Shown here one piece after another: positions 16,671 to 26,841 of a DNA stretch of 48,230 nt. The DNA is taken from contig NZ_BDQX01000243.1 of the NCBI RefSeq assembly GCF_003112455.1, forward strand, positions 42,536 to 90,765, given 5' to 3'. The notes beneath the pieces are model-generated. The model was not told the DNA's origin, searched no databases, and saw only the letters and a program-made list of their open reading frames with translations. This DNA is from Paenibacillus agaridevorans (GTDB lineage: Bacteria; Bacillota; Bacilli; Paenibacillales; Paenibacillaceae). The first letter of the stretch is position 1. Every line of letters starts with the position of its first letter. The position numbers and the translations under genes are program-made.

Positions 16671-17468
16671 ATGCGGATGAATGCAATCGTTCAAGGGTTT
16701 CCTATTTTTTTGCTTATTTTTTGTCGAATAACAGCATTTTTCGTCATTGCGCCTGTCTTTTCTTCGCGAGGCGTGCCGAATGTGTTCAAGATTGGTATCG
16801 GATTTTTTATTTCCTTCATCGTATTTATGACCTATGGGATGGAGCAATCCATCGTTACGAACGCGGAATACATACTCGTCCTCATTCAAGAGATGTTGAT
16901 CGGCATATTGCTGGGGTTTGTCGTTTATTTATTTTTTATGATTGTCCAAACCGCGGGCTCCATTATGGATATGCAAATCGGGTTTGCGATGGCTAACGTT
17001 GTTGATCCCCATACCGGAGCTTCATCGCCCCTATTGGGAAACTTCAAGTATATGCTCATGCTGGTCGTATTTTTAATGATGAATGGCCATCATTATTTAT
17101 TGACGGGATTGATGGACAGCTACCAGTGGCTGCCTCTAACGAACGACTTGTTTGCCCGAATCATGGAGGGCGGCGTTACCGACTTTTTGACTCGTACGTT
17201 CGGCAATACTTTCCTTCTTGCACTGCAGGTGGCAGCACCGCTTGTCGTCGCCATGTTTCTGACGGACCTGGGGCTCGGCTTCCTGGTCAAAACAGCTCCG
17301 CAGTTCAATATTTTTGTCATCGGCATCCCGTTAAAAATTATCATTGGTTTGATTCTATTGATGTTGTTATTGCCCGGGATGGCGGTGTTATTCGAAAAGC
17401 TGTTCGCTATTATGTTCGATTCGCTGGAACACTTGCTCGGAATCGTACAAGGACCGCCAGTTGAGTAG
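16671..17468 (+). CDS. fliR: FliR, flagellar export gate protein
   Basis: A 265-residue polytopic membrane protein completing the FliPQR gate. Several hydrophobic segments are visible (for example FPIFLLIFCRITAFFVIAPV and MLIGILLGFVVYLFFMIV). The motif TAGSIMDMQIGFAMANVVDP is a FliR hallmark. ATG 16671 follows fliQ by 7 nt; ATG 16677 is an equal candidate, because the purine-rich AGGTTGTGA at 16662-16670 favours the later start. Confidence 0.94.
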   Translation: MRMNAIVQGFPIFLLIFCRITAFFVIAPVFSSRGVPNVFKIGIGFFISFIVFMTYGMEQSIVTNAEYILVLIQEMLIGILLGFVVYLFFMIVQTAGSIMDMQIGFAMANVVDPHTGASSPLLGNFKYMLMLVVFLMMNGHHYLLTGLMDSYQWLPLTNDLFARIMEGGVTDFLTRTFGNTFLLALQVAAPLVVAMFLTDLGLGFLVKTAPQFNIFVIGIPLKIIIGLILLMLLLPGMAVLFEKLFAIMFDSLEHLLGIVQGPPVE

Positions 17469-17485
17469 GCAGGAGGCCGATTACC

Positions 17486-18577
17486 TTGCGAGCTTATCGT
17501 TTAAAGCTGGATTTGCAATTGTTCAGTCAGGAAAAGACGGAGAAAGCGACGCCCAAAAAGCGGAATGAATCACGCAAGAAGGGCCAGGTGGCCAAATCCT
17601 CCGATTTGCCCGGCGCATTTATTCTCTTATTCGTTTCCGCTTCGTTTTTGATGCTGGGCAGCTATTACAAGACCAAGATTATAGGACTGTTCGGCGGTAT
17701 TTTTCAGGATTGGCTGTTGCTGGAGTTAACGACCGAAAATGTGACCGAATTGTTCATGAATCTGTTATGGCAATCGTTGTTGTTTTTACTTCCGATCTTC
17801 GCTATCGCGATGTTGGTCGGCATTATCGGCAACGTGGCTCAGTTCGGCTTCCTGTTGACCGGAGATCCGTTGAAGCTGAAGCTCTCCAAGCTGAATCCTA
17901 TTGAAGGGTTTAAGCGAATCTTCTCCATGAGAAGTTTGGTTGAATTTTTGAAAAGCATTTTGAAAGTAACGATTATCGGTATTTTGGTATATATGGCGAT
18001 TTCGCGGGAATGGAACAACCTGCTCGCCTTGTCTTCGCTGTCGATCCAATCCGTATTTAGCTTCACAGCCGGAATAACCATAAAGCTTGGGATCCAGATT
18101 GGCTCGGTATTGGTAATACTTGCTCTTCTGGATTATATGTATCAGAAATACGAGCATGAGAAAAGCATTAAGATGTCAAAGCAAGACATTAAAGATGAAT
18201 ATAAGAAATCGGAAGGTGATCCCCTCGTCAAAGGAAGGATTCGTGAACGTCAACGGAAGATGGCCATTCAACGCATGATGCAGGAAGTGCCCAAAGCCGA
18301 TGTCGTCATCACGAACCCGACTCACTTTGCCATTGCACTCAAATACGACGCATCCAAGATGGAAGCGCCGACGATTATCGCGAAGGGGATGGATCATGTC
18401 GCTCTGAAAATTAAGGAAATCGCCAAGGAAAATGGCGTCATAACGATGGAAAATAAGCCGCTGGCAAGAGCGCTGTACGAAAGGGCAGAGATTGGAGACG
18501 TTATTCCGAACGATCTGTTCCAGGCTGTGGCAGAAGTGCTGGCGCATGTGTATAAATTGAAGGGCAGAACCAAATAA
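17486..18577 (+). CDS. flhB: FlhB, export substrate-specificity switch protein
   Basis: A 363-residue protein with four membrane segments (about 40-210) and a cytoplasmic domain that autocleaves to switch export from hook to filament subunits. The cleavage motif N277-P278-T279-H280 is intact, in VVITNPTHFAIALKYD. The N-terminal KTEKATPKKRNESRKKGQV is diagnostic. The start is TTG 17486, with AGGAGG at 17471-17476. It pairs functionally with FliK upstream. Confidence 0.97.
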   Translation: MRAYRLKLDLQLFSQEKTEKATPKKRNESRKKGQVAKSSDLPGAFILLFVSASFLMLGSYYKTKIIGLFGGIFQDWLLLELTTENVTELFMNLLWQSLLFLLPIFAIAMLVGIIGNVAQFGFLLTGDPLKLKLSKLNPIEGFKRIFSMRSLVEFLKSILKVTIIGILVYMAISREWNNLLALSSLSIQSVFSFTAGITIKLGIQIGSVLVILALLDYMYQKYEHEKSIKMSKQDIKDEYKKSEGDPLVKGRIRERQRKMAIQRMMQEVPKADVVITNPTHFAIALKYDASKMEAPTIIAKGMDHVALKIKEIAKENGVITMENKPLARALYERAEIGDVIPNDLFQAVAEVLAHVYKLKGRTK

Positions 18578-18605
18578 ACGATAAACCGCGGGAGGAGGCG
18601 CCATC

Positions 18606-20636
18606 ATGAAACCAAAAGATTTATTTATCATACTTGGCATTATTGGAATTGTGCTCATGATGATTATCCCGATCCCGATCTTCCTTATCGACTTGTTGTT
18701 GATCTTGAATATCTCGATTGCGCTCATGATTTTGTTAGTCGCGATGAATACGAAGGAAGCGCTGGACTTCTCGATTTTCCCGGCGATCCTGCTCGTTACT
18801 ACATTATTCCGGCTGGCACTAAGCGTATCCACGACAAGAAGCATTTTAACGCATGCCGAAGCGGGCGAAGTGATCGAGACTTTCGGACGCTGGGTAGGCG
18901 GCGGGGAAGTCGCAATTGGTTTCATCGTCTTCCTGATTCTCGTCGTTGTTCAGTTCATCGTCATTACGAAGGGCTCGGAGCGGGTTGCAGAGGTTGCCGC
19001 GAGGTTTACGCTGGATGCGATGCCTGGCAAACAGATGAGTATCGACGCGGATTTGAACTCCGGCCTCATCAACGAACAGCAAGCTCGCGAGCGCCGGTCC
19101 AAAATCGAGAAGGAAGCCGACTTCTACGGCGCCATGGACGGTGCCAGTAAATTTGTCAAGGGCGATGCTATTGCAACAATCATCATATTGATCATCAACT
19201 TGATTGGCGGCTTTATCGTCGGTATGGCCATGCATGGAATGAGTTTCGGCGAATCCCTGGAAACTTTTTCGATCCTGACCATCGGCGACGGGCTGGTCGC
19301 GCAAATTCCGGCTTTGCTTATCTCCACCGCAGCCGGCCTTATTGTGACGAGAGCGGCTTCGGAAGGCACTTTGGCGGATGACTTGACAGGCCAGATGCTT
19401 CGGTATCCCAAGATGCTGTATATCGCAGCCGGAACCATCGCGGTGCTTGGCCTTACGCCAATCGGTATATTTACGACATGGCCCTATGCGATTATTTTGG
19501 CAATCGGGGCATATGTGATGCAGAAGCGCCTCACCAAAAAACAAGAGCAGGAAGAGCTGCTTGTAGAAGAGCAGCAAATCGAAGAGGTGCGAAGCCCGGA
19601 AAGCGTGATCAGCTTGCTGCAAGTGGATCCAATCGAGTTCGAATTCGGTTACGGATTAATTCCGCTCGCAGATACGCAGCAGGGCGGAGATCTTCTCGAC
19701 CGGATCATTATGATCCGCAGGCAGTGCGCATTAGAGCTTGGGCTCGTCGTACCGGTCATCCGAATCCGCGATAACATTCAATTAAAACCGAATGAGTACG
19801 TCATCAAGATCAAAGGAAATACCGTAGCAAGAGGAGACTTGCTCTTGAATCATTACTTGGCGATGAGTCCGGGCTTCGAGGATGATTCGGTCATCGGCAT
19901 CGAGACGATCGAACCGGCATTTGGTCTGCCGGCCATCTGGATTGACGAAGCGATGAAAGAGCGGGCAGAGCTGTCCGGCTATACGGTCGTTGATCCGCCG
20001 TCGGTTGTCGCGACACATCTTACGGAAATCATTAAACGGCATGCGCATGAGCTTATCGGTCGTCAAGAGGCGAAGATGCTTGTCGAAAATGTCAAGGAAT
20101 CGTACCCTGCGCTTGTCGACGAACTCATTCCTTCCATTCTGACCATTGGTGACGTACAGAAGGTTCTCTCCAAGCTTCTTAAGGAGAAGGTGTCGATACG
20201 GGATCTGGTCACCATATTTGAGGCTCTTGCCGATCATGGCTCATATACGAAGGACCCTGACATTTTGACAGAGTATGTAAGACAGTCGCTGTCACGCCAA
20301 ATTACCCAGCAATTCTCTCCTGGCGGGGATACGCTGCGAGTGATTACGGTAGGGCCGCAATTGGAGAAAAAAATCGCGGAATCCGTGCAGCAGACCGATC
20401 AAGGCAGTTACATTGCGCTCGATCCCATCTCAACCCAGCAAATTTATCAAAAGATCGGCGAACATGTCAGCAGGCAGATTCAGTCGGGACAACAACCAAT
20501 CGTGTTGGCATCTCCGACGATTCGCATGTATTTGAGACAAATTATTGAACGCACCATGCAAGAAGTCCCTGTCTTGTCCTACAGCGAGCTTGAGCCTAAC
20601 ATTGAAGTCCAGAGCGTAGGAGTGGTGAATCTATGA
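18606..20636 (+). CDS. flhA: FlhA, flagellar export gate protein
   Basis: A 676-residue membrane protein forming the nonameric export gate ring. The N-terminal half has about eight membrane segments; FPAILLVTTLFRLALSVSTT and the FHIPEP-loop region (VAEVAARFTLDAMPGKQMS) are diagnostic. The cytoplasmic domain from about residue 330 receives chaperone-substrate complexes. The ATG follows GGGAGGAGG. It overlaps flhF by 4 nt. Confidence 0.98.
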   Translation: MKPKDLFIILGIIGIVLMMIIPIPIFLIDLLLILNISIALMILLVAMNTKEALDFSIFPAILLVTTLFRLALSVSTTRSILTHAEAGEVIETFGRWVGGGEVAIGFIVFLILVVVQFIVITKGSERVAEVAARFTLDAMPGKQMSIDADLNSGLINEQQARERRSKIEKEADFYGAMDGASKFVKGDAIATIIILIINLIGGFIVGMAMHGMSFGESLETFSILTIGDGLVAQIPALLISTAAGLIVTRAASEGTLADDLTGQMLRYPKMLYIAAGTIAVLGLTPIGIFTTWPYAIILAIGAYVMQKRLTKKQEQEELLVEEQQIEEVRSPESVISLLQVDPIEFEFGYGLIPLADTQQGGDLLDRIIMIRRQCALELGLVVPVIRIRDNIQLKPNEYVIKIKGNTVARGDLLLNHYLAMSPGFEDDSVIGIETIEPAFGLPAIWIDEAMKERAELSGYTVVDPPSVVATHLTEIIKRHAHELIGRQEAKMLVENVKESYPALVDELIPSILTIGDVQKVLSKLLKEKVSIRDLVTIFEALADHGSYTKDPDILTEYVRQSLSRQITQQFSPGGDTLRVITVGPQLEKKIAESVQQTDQGSYIALDPISTQQIYQKIGEHVSRQIQSGQQPIVLASPTIRMYLRQIIERTMQEVPVLSYSELEPNIEVQSVGVVNL

Positions 20637-21961
20637 GGGTGAAACGGTACTTGGTCAACGCTTTACCTGAAGCGGTTTCGCAGATTCGCACAGATCTCGG
20701 CAATGATGCTGTTATTCTCGAGACGAAGGAAGTCAAAGTCGGCGGGTTTCTCGGCATGTTTCGCAAAAAAAAGATGGAGGTCATTGCGGCTGTCGAGACT
20801 GGAGCAGTGAAACAGCAGGATCCGCCGCAGCGGCCTGTCCAGCCGGAAGTGTCTGCCATGGTGGAACAAATTTTGCAGACGGCCAAACGCTCGGGGGCAG
20901 CTACCGCTACATTGGAGCCTTTGCCCATGCAGCAAGCTCGCCCGAACGTAACATCTGCCTACCAAGATCAAAAACAGCCGGTTGCAGCCACATCTGAAAC
21001 GAGACCGCTATCGGCAGTTAAACATCCAGAAAAACCGCAACACGAAATGGAGTCGCCTCAATCCCGTTTCCGGATGGACAAGGAGCAATTCATCATTAAT
21101 GAGATTCGCGATCTGCGAGAGTACATGGTGAAGTTAACCAGGGAAAGCCAGTCGCAAAAACGGTTGTCCGAATCCATTCATGCGCTTAAGGATCGATTGA
21201 GTCTGCAAGAGTTAGATCCTGTCTGGAGCGAACGTCTTATTGAAACCTTAACGGAGGCCGAAAAAGAGGAGGGCACCGCATTCTCTTATGACGAGACATG
21301 GCGCAGAGCCGCGATCCAGCTTCAGGAATGGATGCAGCCTTATTGCCTTAGCGGTATTCGCGAGGATGCGACGGTGCTTCATTTTGTCGGTCCGACCGGA
21401 GTCGGCAAAACAACGACAATCGCAAAGCTTGCCGCCGAATACAAGATCAAGCATGGACGCAAAGTAGGTTTTATTACCTCCGATACTTACAGAATTGCCG
21501 CAGTCGATCAGTTGCGAACGTACGCTAACATCTTGAATGTACCTTTAGAGGTAGTATTCTCTCCAATGGATCTGCCCAAGGCGTATCAATCCCTGAGTGA
21601 TCAAGAGCTGATCCTGATGGATACGGCAGGCCGGAACTTCCGCAGCGAGCTTCACGTGTCCGAGGTAAATAGCCTGCTGCAGACTTTTGAACCTAGCGAG
21701 ACGATTCTTGTCGTTAGTCTTACGGGCAAGACGGCTGATATGGTTGCCATCGCAGATCGGTTCAAGAAGTTCGGCGTTTCGAAGATTCTATTTACGAAGC
21801 TGGATGAAACGTCTGCATACGGTGCGATTTTTAATCTGGTTATGAATATGGAGCTTAATCCAACCTATCTCGCAAGCGGTCAGAACGTGCCTGACGATAT
21901 TAGCAGATTCGATTGCCATGCATACGTATCTCTTTTGTTAGGAGAGCCTGCACATGAATGA
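20633..21961 (+). CDS. flhF: FlhF, SRP-family GTPase controlling flagellar placement
   Basis: A 442-residue GTPase that sets where and how many flagella form. The N-terminal MRVKRYLVNALPEAVSQIR is the usual B domain start; a P/Q-rich section follows (about 65-140); the NG domain has Walker A GPTGVGKTTT at about 253-262, DTAGR and TKLDET. It overlaps flhA by 4 nt and flhG by 8 nt. All key nucleotide-binding motifs are intact. Confidence 0.97.
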   Translation: MRVKRYLVNALPEAVSQIRTDLGNDAVILETKEVKVGGFLGMFRKKKMEVIAAVETGAVKQQDPPQRPVQPEVSAMVEQILQTAKRSGAATATLEPLPMQQARPNVTSAYQDQKQPVAATSETRPLSAVKHPEKPQHEMESPQSRFRMDKEQFIINEIRDLREYMVKLTRESQSQKRLSESIHALKDRLSLQELDPVWSERLIETLTEAEKEEGTAFSYDETWRRAAIQLQEWMQPYCLSGIREDATVLHFVGPTGVGKTTTIAKLAAEYKIKHGRKVGFITSDTYRIAAVDQLRTYANILNVPLEVVFSPMDLPKAYQSLSDQELILMDTAGRNFRSELHVSEVNSLLQTFEPSETILVVSLTGKTADMVAIADRFKKFGVSKILFTKLDETSAYGAIFNLVMNMELNPTYLASGQNVPDDISRFDCHAYVSLLLGEPAHE

Positions 21962-22817
21962 TCAGGCAGAAGCTTTGCGGTATTTGGTCAAGCAGCAAGA
22001 GAACCATCGTGCGAATACCCGGATTATTACAGTTACTAGCGGGAAAGGCGGAGTCGGGAAGTCAAACTTCAGTCTGAATTTCGCGCTTGCGCTTAAGCGT
22101 CAAGGCAAAAAAGTGCTCATCTTCGACGCCGACATCGGAATGGCTAATATCGACGTCCTGATGGGAACATCATCTACTTACAGTCTCTATCATCTGCTCA
22201 AACAGGAGAAAACGATCTGGGATATTATCCAACTCGGCGTCGAAGGGATCCATTATATCGCAGGCGGCTCCGGATTCCGCGATCTTCTCGAGCTTTCATC
22301 GGAGCAAATTAATCGATTCGCAACCGAGGTCGAGAAGCTGCATGGCGAATATGACGTCATTTTGTTCGACACAGGTGCGGGCTTGTCGAAGGAGACGGTC
22401 AGATTTATCGCCGCGGCTCAAGAAACGATTGTTGTTACAACACCGGAGCCGACCTCGATTACTGACGCTTATGCTCTGATTAAGATGGTGAAATCGATGG
22501 GCATTGACGCACAGTTTAAGCTAATCGTCAATCGTGCTTCCGATGCCAGGGAGGGAAAAGAGACAGCTGAGAAGATCAGTTTAGTCGCCAGTCGGTTTCT
22601 TCATTCGGAGCTGCCTTCCCTGGGCACCATCCCGGATGACTCTCATGTCTCCAAAGCAGTTAAAAGGCAAATCCCGTTCCTGATTGCATATCCGAACAGC
22701 GGAGCAGCGATCGCGCTTAGCCGAATCGCGGAGGCTTATATGGATATTCCGGCAACGGCTTCCGGGAACGGCGGCGTCAAAGGATTTATAACTAAATTAT
22801 TCAGACTAGCAAGGTAG
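21954..22817 (+). CDS. flhG: FlhG (YlxH), MinD-type ATPase controlling flagellar number
   Basis: A 287-residue ParA/MinD-family ATPase. The N-terminal DQAEALRYLV motif (residues 3-12) is the FlhF-activating helix. The deviant Walker A SGKGGVGKS is at 29-37 with signature lysine K31 and K36, followed by FDADIGMANIDVLMG. The C-terminal end (VKGFITKLFRLAR) is amphipathic and likely binds the membrane. It overlaps flhF by 8 nt, consistent with a stoichiometric pair. Confidence 0.96.
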   Translation: MNDQAEALRYLVKQQENHRANTRIITVTSGKGGVGKSNFSLNFALALKRQGKKVLIFDADIGMANIDVLMGTSSTYSLYHLLKQEKTIWDIIQLGVEGIHYIAGGSGFRDLLELSSEQINRFATEVEKLHGEYDVILFDTGAGLSKETVRFIAAAQETIVVTTPEPTSITDAYALIKMVKSMGIDAQFKLIVNRASDAREGKETAEKISLVASRFLHSELPSLGTIPDDSHVSKAVKRQIPFLIAYPNSGAAIALSRIAEAYMDIPATASGNGGVKGFITKLFRLAR

Positions 22818-22843
22818 TCCTTTGTTGTTGAGGAGGGATGCAA

Positions 22844-24232
22844 ATGGCTCCTTATCGCGTACTGGTCGTGGACGATTCGGCGTTCATGCGTACGATTATA
22901 AGTGATCTCATCGTGCGGGACAAACAATTCACCATTGCGGCGACCGCATCCAACGGGATGGAGGCGATCGCCGCTGTCAGAGAGCATCAACCGGATGTCG
23001 TGACGATGGATCTGGAGATGCCCCAAATGAATGGAATCGAAGCGCTGCAATTCATTATGAAGGACAATCCAAGACCAATCATCATGTTGTCCGGCATTAG
23101 CGAGGATAACACTCGCGATACGATCAAGGCGTTGCAATTCGGCGCATTCGATTTCATTCGCAAGCCTTCGGGCATTGGTTCCGATGATATTCTTGCCGTT
23201 GGAGAACAATTGCTCGAGAAGCTTCGAACGGCGGCATACGTCAAGACTAGCAAGGAAATGTTGTTGCAAAGGCAAGAGCTCGCGTCCAAGAGCGAACCCA
23301 TCATACATAATGAGCGGTTGAACCCGCGGTTAGACAAAGTCCAGGATGAGGCGCGCAAAGCCCGTCAGACGAGAGCGGCGAACCATTCGCTTCAGAAAGC
23401 CGGCTTGGATTCCTCCAAGTCCAAATCCGTCAAACCACTAGACGATATTGGCGGCGATGTCCAAGTAACCCGGCCTGCTCCAACGTCTCAAAGTTCTGCA
23501 AAGAGGACGGAAACGGCCATAGTGGAGCAAGGGGGCCAAGCAGCCGGCAAGCCGAATACAAAAGGCTCCAAGCTTTTGGATGGAACCCGGCAGCCGGCCG
23601 CCAGATCAGCGCCTCCTTTAAAGTCCGAAGTTCAACCGAGACCAGCCGGAGCCTTCCGACATCTCGTAGCGCTCGGAACGTCTACCGGAGGTCCAAGAGC
23701 GCTTCATGAAGTCATATGCTCGCTGCCTGCCGACTTTCCGGCCCCGGTGCTTGTCGTGCAGCATATGCCGCCCAAATTTACAAAGTCGCTCGCTCAAAGG
23801 CTGGATAACTTCAGTCAGCTCACAGTAGTAGAAGCGGAGCAAGGGATGGCTGTTCAGCCAGGGAAGGTCTATATCGCGCCAGGGGGTTATCATCTGGAGC
23901 TGGCGAAGCAAGACGGCGGATACGTCATTCGGCTTGGGCTACAGCCTCAACGGAACGGTCACCGGCCTTCCGTGGACATTATGTTCGAATCGCTGGCGTC
24001 GTTCCGCGAGCTGAGCATACATGCGGTCATTATGACCGGCATGGGCAGTGACGGTGCAAAGGGAATGAAGGTGCTGGCAGAGCAAGGCGCCGTTTCATTG
24101 ATTGCTGAATCAGAGGAAACCTGCGTGGTGTACGGAATGCCGCGATGTGCGATTGAAGGCGGTTATGTCAAGGATGTACTTCCGCTAGGAGAAATTTCTT
24201 CTCAGCTTGTGAAGGCCGTGGCAAAAAATTAA
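22844..24232 (+). CDS. cheB: CheB, chemotaxis receptor methylesterase/deamidase
   Basis: A 462-residue response regulator: receiver domain (1-120; D10, D11, phosphoacceptor D56, K in FIRKP), a long charged linker (about 130-270), and a C-terminal methylesterase domain. Catalytic motifs are GTSTGGPRAL near 278-287, VVQHMPPKFTKSLAQRL, and MTGMGSDGAKGM. It removes methyl groups from chemoreceptors for adaptation. The linker is around 100 residues longer than in B. subtilis CheB (about 357 residues in total). ATG 22844 is chosen because AGGAGGG ends at 22837, directly abutting ATG 22838. Confidence 0.96.
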   Translation: MAPYRVLVVDDSAFMRTIISDLIVRDKQFTIAATASNGMEAIAAVREHQPDVVTMDLEMPQMNGIEALQFIMKDNPRPIIMLSGISEDNTRDTIKALQFGAFDFIRKPSGIGSDDILAVGEQLLEKLRTAAYVKTSKEMLLQRQELASKSEPIIHNERLNPRLDKVQDEARKARQTRAANHSLQKAGLDSSKSKSVKPLDDIGGDVQVTRPAPTSQSSAKRTETAIVEQGGQAAGKPNTKGSKLLDGTRQPAARSAPPLKSEVQPRPAGAFRHLVALGTSTGGPRALHEVICSLPADFPAPVLVVQHMPPKFTKSLAQRLDNFSQLTVVEAEQGMAVQPGKVYIAPGGYHLELAKQDGGYVIRLGLQPQRNGHRPSVDIMFESLASFRELSIHAVIMTGMGSDGAKGMKVLAEQGAVSLIAESEETCVVYGMPRCAIEGGYVKDVLPLGEISSQLVKAVAKN

Positions 24233-24279
24233 TTGATAAACGGAGAACGAACGATCATCCTACCAGGAGGTGCATGTGA

Positions 24280-26364
24280 ATGGATATGAATGCTTATCTG
24301 TCCATGTTTATCGACGAATCTAACGATCATCTTCAATCCTTGAACGAAAATCTGCTTCAATTGGAAGGCAATCCCGAGGATCTTAGTATCGTGCAGTCGA
24401 TATTCAGATCCGCCCATACGCTCAAAGGCATGTCGGCGACAATGGGCTTCGAGGACTTGGCGGCTCTTACTCACGAAATGGAGAATGTACTGGATCTTGT
24501 CCGCAATAGCAAGCTTAAGATGGACAGCTTTATCTTCGATACGTTGTTCAAAGGTTTGGACGCTCTGGAGGCCATGGTACAAGACATCGTGGGCGGAGGG
24601 ACAGGCAAAGCGGATGTCACTTCTATTGTCGCCTCCTTGCAAGGCATCCTGAAGGGCGATTATAAGTCGCAGGCGGCCGCTTCGACTGCAGCGGCTCCGT
24701 CGGCATCAGCGAATGCCGGAGGGGGAGAAGCATCGGGCGGCGTGCTTCTCGACCAATTCCAATCCTCGATTCTTCTGCAATCCATGGAGGCCGGACATCA
24801 GCCTTATTACGTACAAGTTAGCGTTGACGAGAATTGCGTTCTCAAAGCAGCGAGGTCCTATATGGTCTTTAATTTGCTGGAGAGCAACGGAGAAATTGTA
24901 AAGTCCGAACCTTCGGTACAGGATCTCGAGCAAGAGAAATTCGACAGAACGTTCACTGTATTTACGATTTCCACACTAACGGCCGAACAGCTGTACGAAC
25001 AGATCATGAATATCTCCGAGATTTCTTCTGTAACGGTAACGCCTCTGGATGCCGAAACTCTCGCCTCATTGACAAGCGCTCCAGCGGCAGCTGCCGTGGA
25101 AGCGCCCGTGAAGCCTGCTGCTGCTGCTGAATCGGCAACTGCTCCACTTGCAAACGACAGTGTTAAAATTTCCAGCAAGCCGTCTGCTGCACCGCAGAGT
25201 GCTCCTGCAGCCATGAACAAGACGATCAGAGTCGATATCGACCGGCTTGACACGCTGATGAATTTATTTAGCGAGCTGCTGATCGACCGCGTAAGGCTGG
25301 AGCAGCTGGCGAGTGAAATCAAGCGTACGGAATTAACGGAGACAGTGGAGCATATGTCGAGGGTCAGCTCCGACCTCCAGAACATCGTGCTTAAACTGCG
25401 CATGGTTCCGGTTGACTCTGTTTTCAATCGTTTCCCCAGACTTGTCCGCGATATGGCAAAGTCGCTTAACAAAAAGATGGAGCTTATTATTACGGGAGCC
25501 GACACCGAGCTAGATCGTACGGTTATCGACGAAATCGGGGATCCGCTGGTTCATCTTATTCGCAACTCTGGCGACCATGGCATCGAGTCCGTCGAGGAGC
25601 GTATCGCTTCGGGAAAATCAGAAACGGGGACGATTCATCTTCGGGCTTTCCACAGCGGCAACCATGTGTTTATTGAGGTAGAAGAAGACGGAAGAGGCAT
25701 TAATAAACAAAAAGTGCTTCAGATCGCCATCAAAAACGGTGTTGTGACAGAAGAGCAGGCACGCAACTTGACCGAAGAAGAAATCCAGATGCTTATCTTT
25801 GCGCCGGGCTTTAGCACGGCCGACAAAATCTCGGATATTTCTGGCCGCGGGGTTGGACTCGACGTCGTAAAAACGAAAATCACTTCGCTTGGCGGCAACG
25901 TTACGGTAACCTCCGCAGAAGGCAAAGGGACAAAGTTCTCGGTTCAGCTGCCGCTGACATTGTCGATCATCTCGGCGATGCTGATTAAATTAGGCTCGGA
26001 GAAATATGCGATACCGCTGTCTTCGATTGTGGAGACGGGCATCATTAAGCGATCGGGCATTCTGAACGTGCATGGCAATCAGATGGTGGAATTCCGCGGC
26101 TCCATTATTCCGCTCGTATCGCTGAGCAGCGTGCTGGAATCACCGGATTACGACGAAAGCCAGGAGCAGGAAACAGAGATCGTCGTTATTCGCAAAGGCG
26201 ATAAGATGGCCGCCGTCATGGTCGAGGAGTTTATCGGACAAAGTGAAATCGTGCTTAAAACTTTAGGCAAATATTTGACTAACGTATACGCCATCTCCGG
26301 GGCTACGATTCTCGGTGACGGATATGTCGCTCTTATCATCGATCCGAATGCATTGATCAAATAA
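24280..26364 (+). CDS. cheA: CheA, chemotaxis sensor histidine kinase
   Basis: A 694-residue kinase that phosphorylates CheY and CheB. P1 carries the phosphohistidine H46 in RSAHTLKGMSA; P2 lies at about 150-260; an A/P-rich linker follows; P3 dimerisation at about 310-380; P4 kinase has LIRNSGDHGIES (N box), VEEDGRGINKQ (G1) and SGRGVGLDVVKTKI (G2); P5 is the CheW-like C terminus. ATG 24280 has AGGAGGTG at 24265-24272. Length is typical. Confidence 0.98.
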   Translation: MDMNAYLSMFIDESNDHLQSLNENLLQLEGNPEDLSIVQSIFRSAHTLKGMSATMGFEDLAALTHEMENVLDLVRNSKLKMDSFIFDTLFKGLDALEAMVQDIVGGGTGKADVTSIVASLQGILKGDYKSQAAASTAAAPSASANAGGGEASGGVLLDQFQSSILLQSMEAGHQPYYVQVSVDENCVLKAARSYMVFNLLESNGEIVKSEPSVQDLEQEKFDRTFTVFTISTLTAEQLYEQIMNISEISSVTVTPLDAETLASLTSAPAAAAVEAPVKPAAAAESATAPLANDSVKISSKPSAAPQSAPAAMNKTIRVDIDRLDTLMNLFSELLIDRVRLEQLASEIKRTELTETVEHMSRVSSDLQNIVLKLRMVPVDSVFNRFPRLVRDMAKSLNKKMELIITGADTELDRTVIDEIGDPLVHLIRNSGDHGIESVEERIASGKSETGTIHLRAFHSGNHVFIEVEEDGRGINKQKVLQIAIKNGVVTEEQARNLTEEEIQMLIFAPGFSTADKISDISGRGVGLDVVKTKITSLGGNVTVTSAEGKGTKFSVQLPLTLSIISAMLIKLGSEKYAIPLSSIVETGIIKRSGILNVHGNQMVEFRGSIIPLVSLSSVLESPDYDESQEQETEIVVIRKGDKMAAVMVEEFIGQSEIVLKTLGKYLTNVYAISGATILGDGYVALIIDPNALIK

Positions 26365-26376
26365 GGAGGGTTTACA

Positions 26377-26838
26377 ATGGGAGAAGAATTGAAGGTTATC
26401 GTATTCGCGCTTGGCAAGGAAGAGTATGGCATCGAAGTGGATAAAGTGCGCACAATCGAGAGACTGACGCCTATCACACGCGTTCCCAAAACGGCTGCTT
26501 TCATTAAAGGTGTCATTAATCTGCGCGGCGTCGTTGTTCCTGTTATCGATCTGCGAGGTAGATTCAATCTCAGCGAAACCCAGCCAACGGAAAATTCCCG
26601 TATTATTGTCGTAGCCGTAAATGAATTGGAAGTCGGTTTTATCGTGGATTCGGCAAACGACGTTATCGATATCGATTCGGACACGATTGACAATCCTCCG
26701 GAGATCGTCGGCGGTATTAAAGCCAAATATTTGCGCGGCATTGCCAAATTAGGCGAAGGTCGTCTGCTGATCATGCTTAATCTGTCAGAGGTTCTTAACA
26801 AAAACGAGATTATCCAGCTCGAACAGCTGGAGGTTTAA
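26377..26838 (+). CDS. cheW: CheW, chemotaxis coupling protein
   Basis: A 153-residue adaptor linking chemoreceptors to CheA. The fold-defining stretches EEYGIEVDKVRTIERLTPI and GVINLRGVVVPVIDLRGRF are present, with the conserved IRG-like INLRG arginine. AAGGAGGG precedes ATG 26377. It lies 12 nt after cheA. Confidence 0.97.
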   Translation: MGEELKVIVFALGKEEYGIEVDKVRTIERLTPITRVPKTAAFIKGVINLRGVVVPVIDLRGRFNLSETQPTENSRIIVVAVNELEVGFIVDSANDVIDIDSDTIDNPPEIVGGIKAKYLRGIAKLGEGRLLIMLNLSEVLNKNEIIQLEQLEV

Positions 26839-26841
26839 TAG

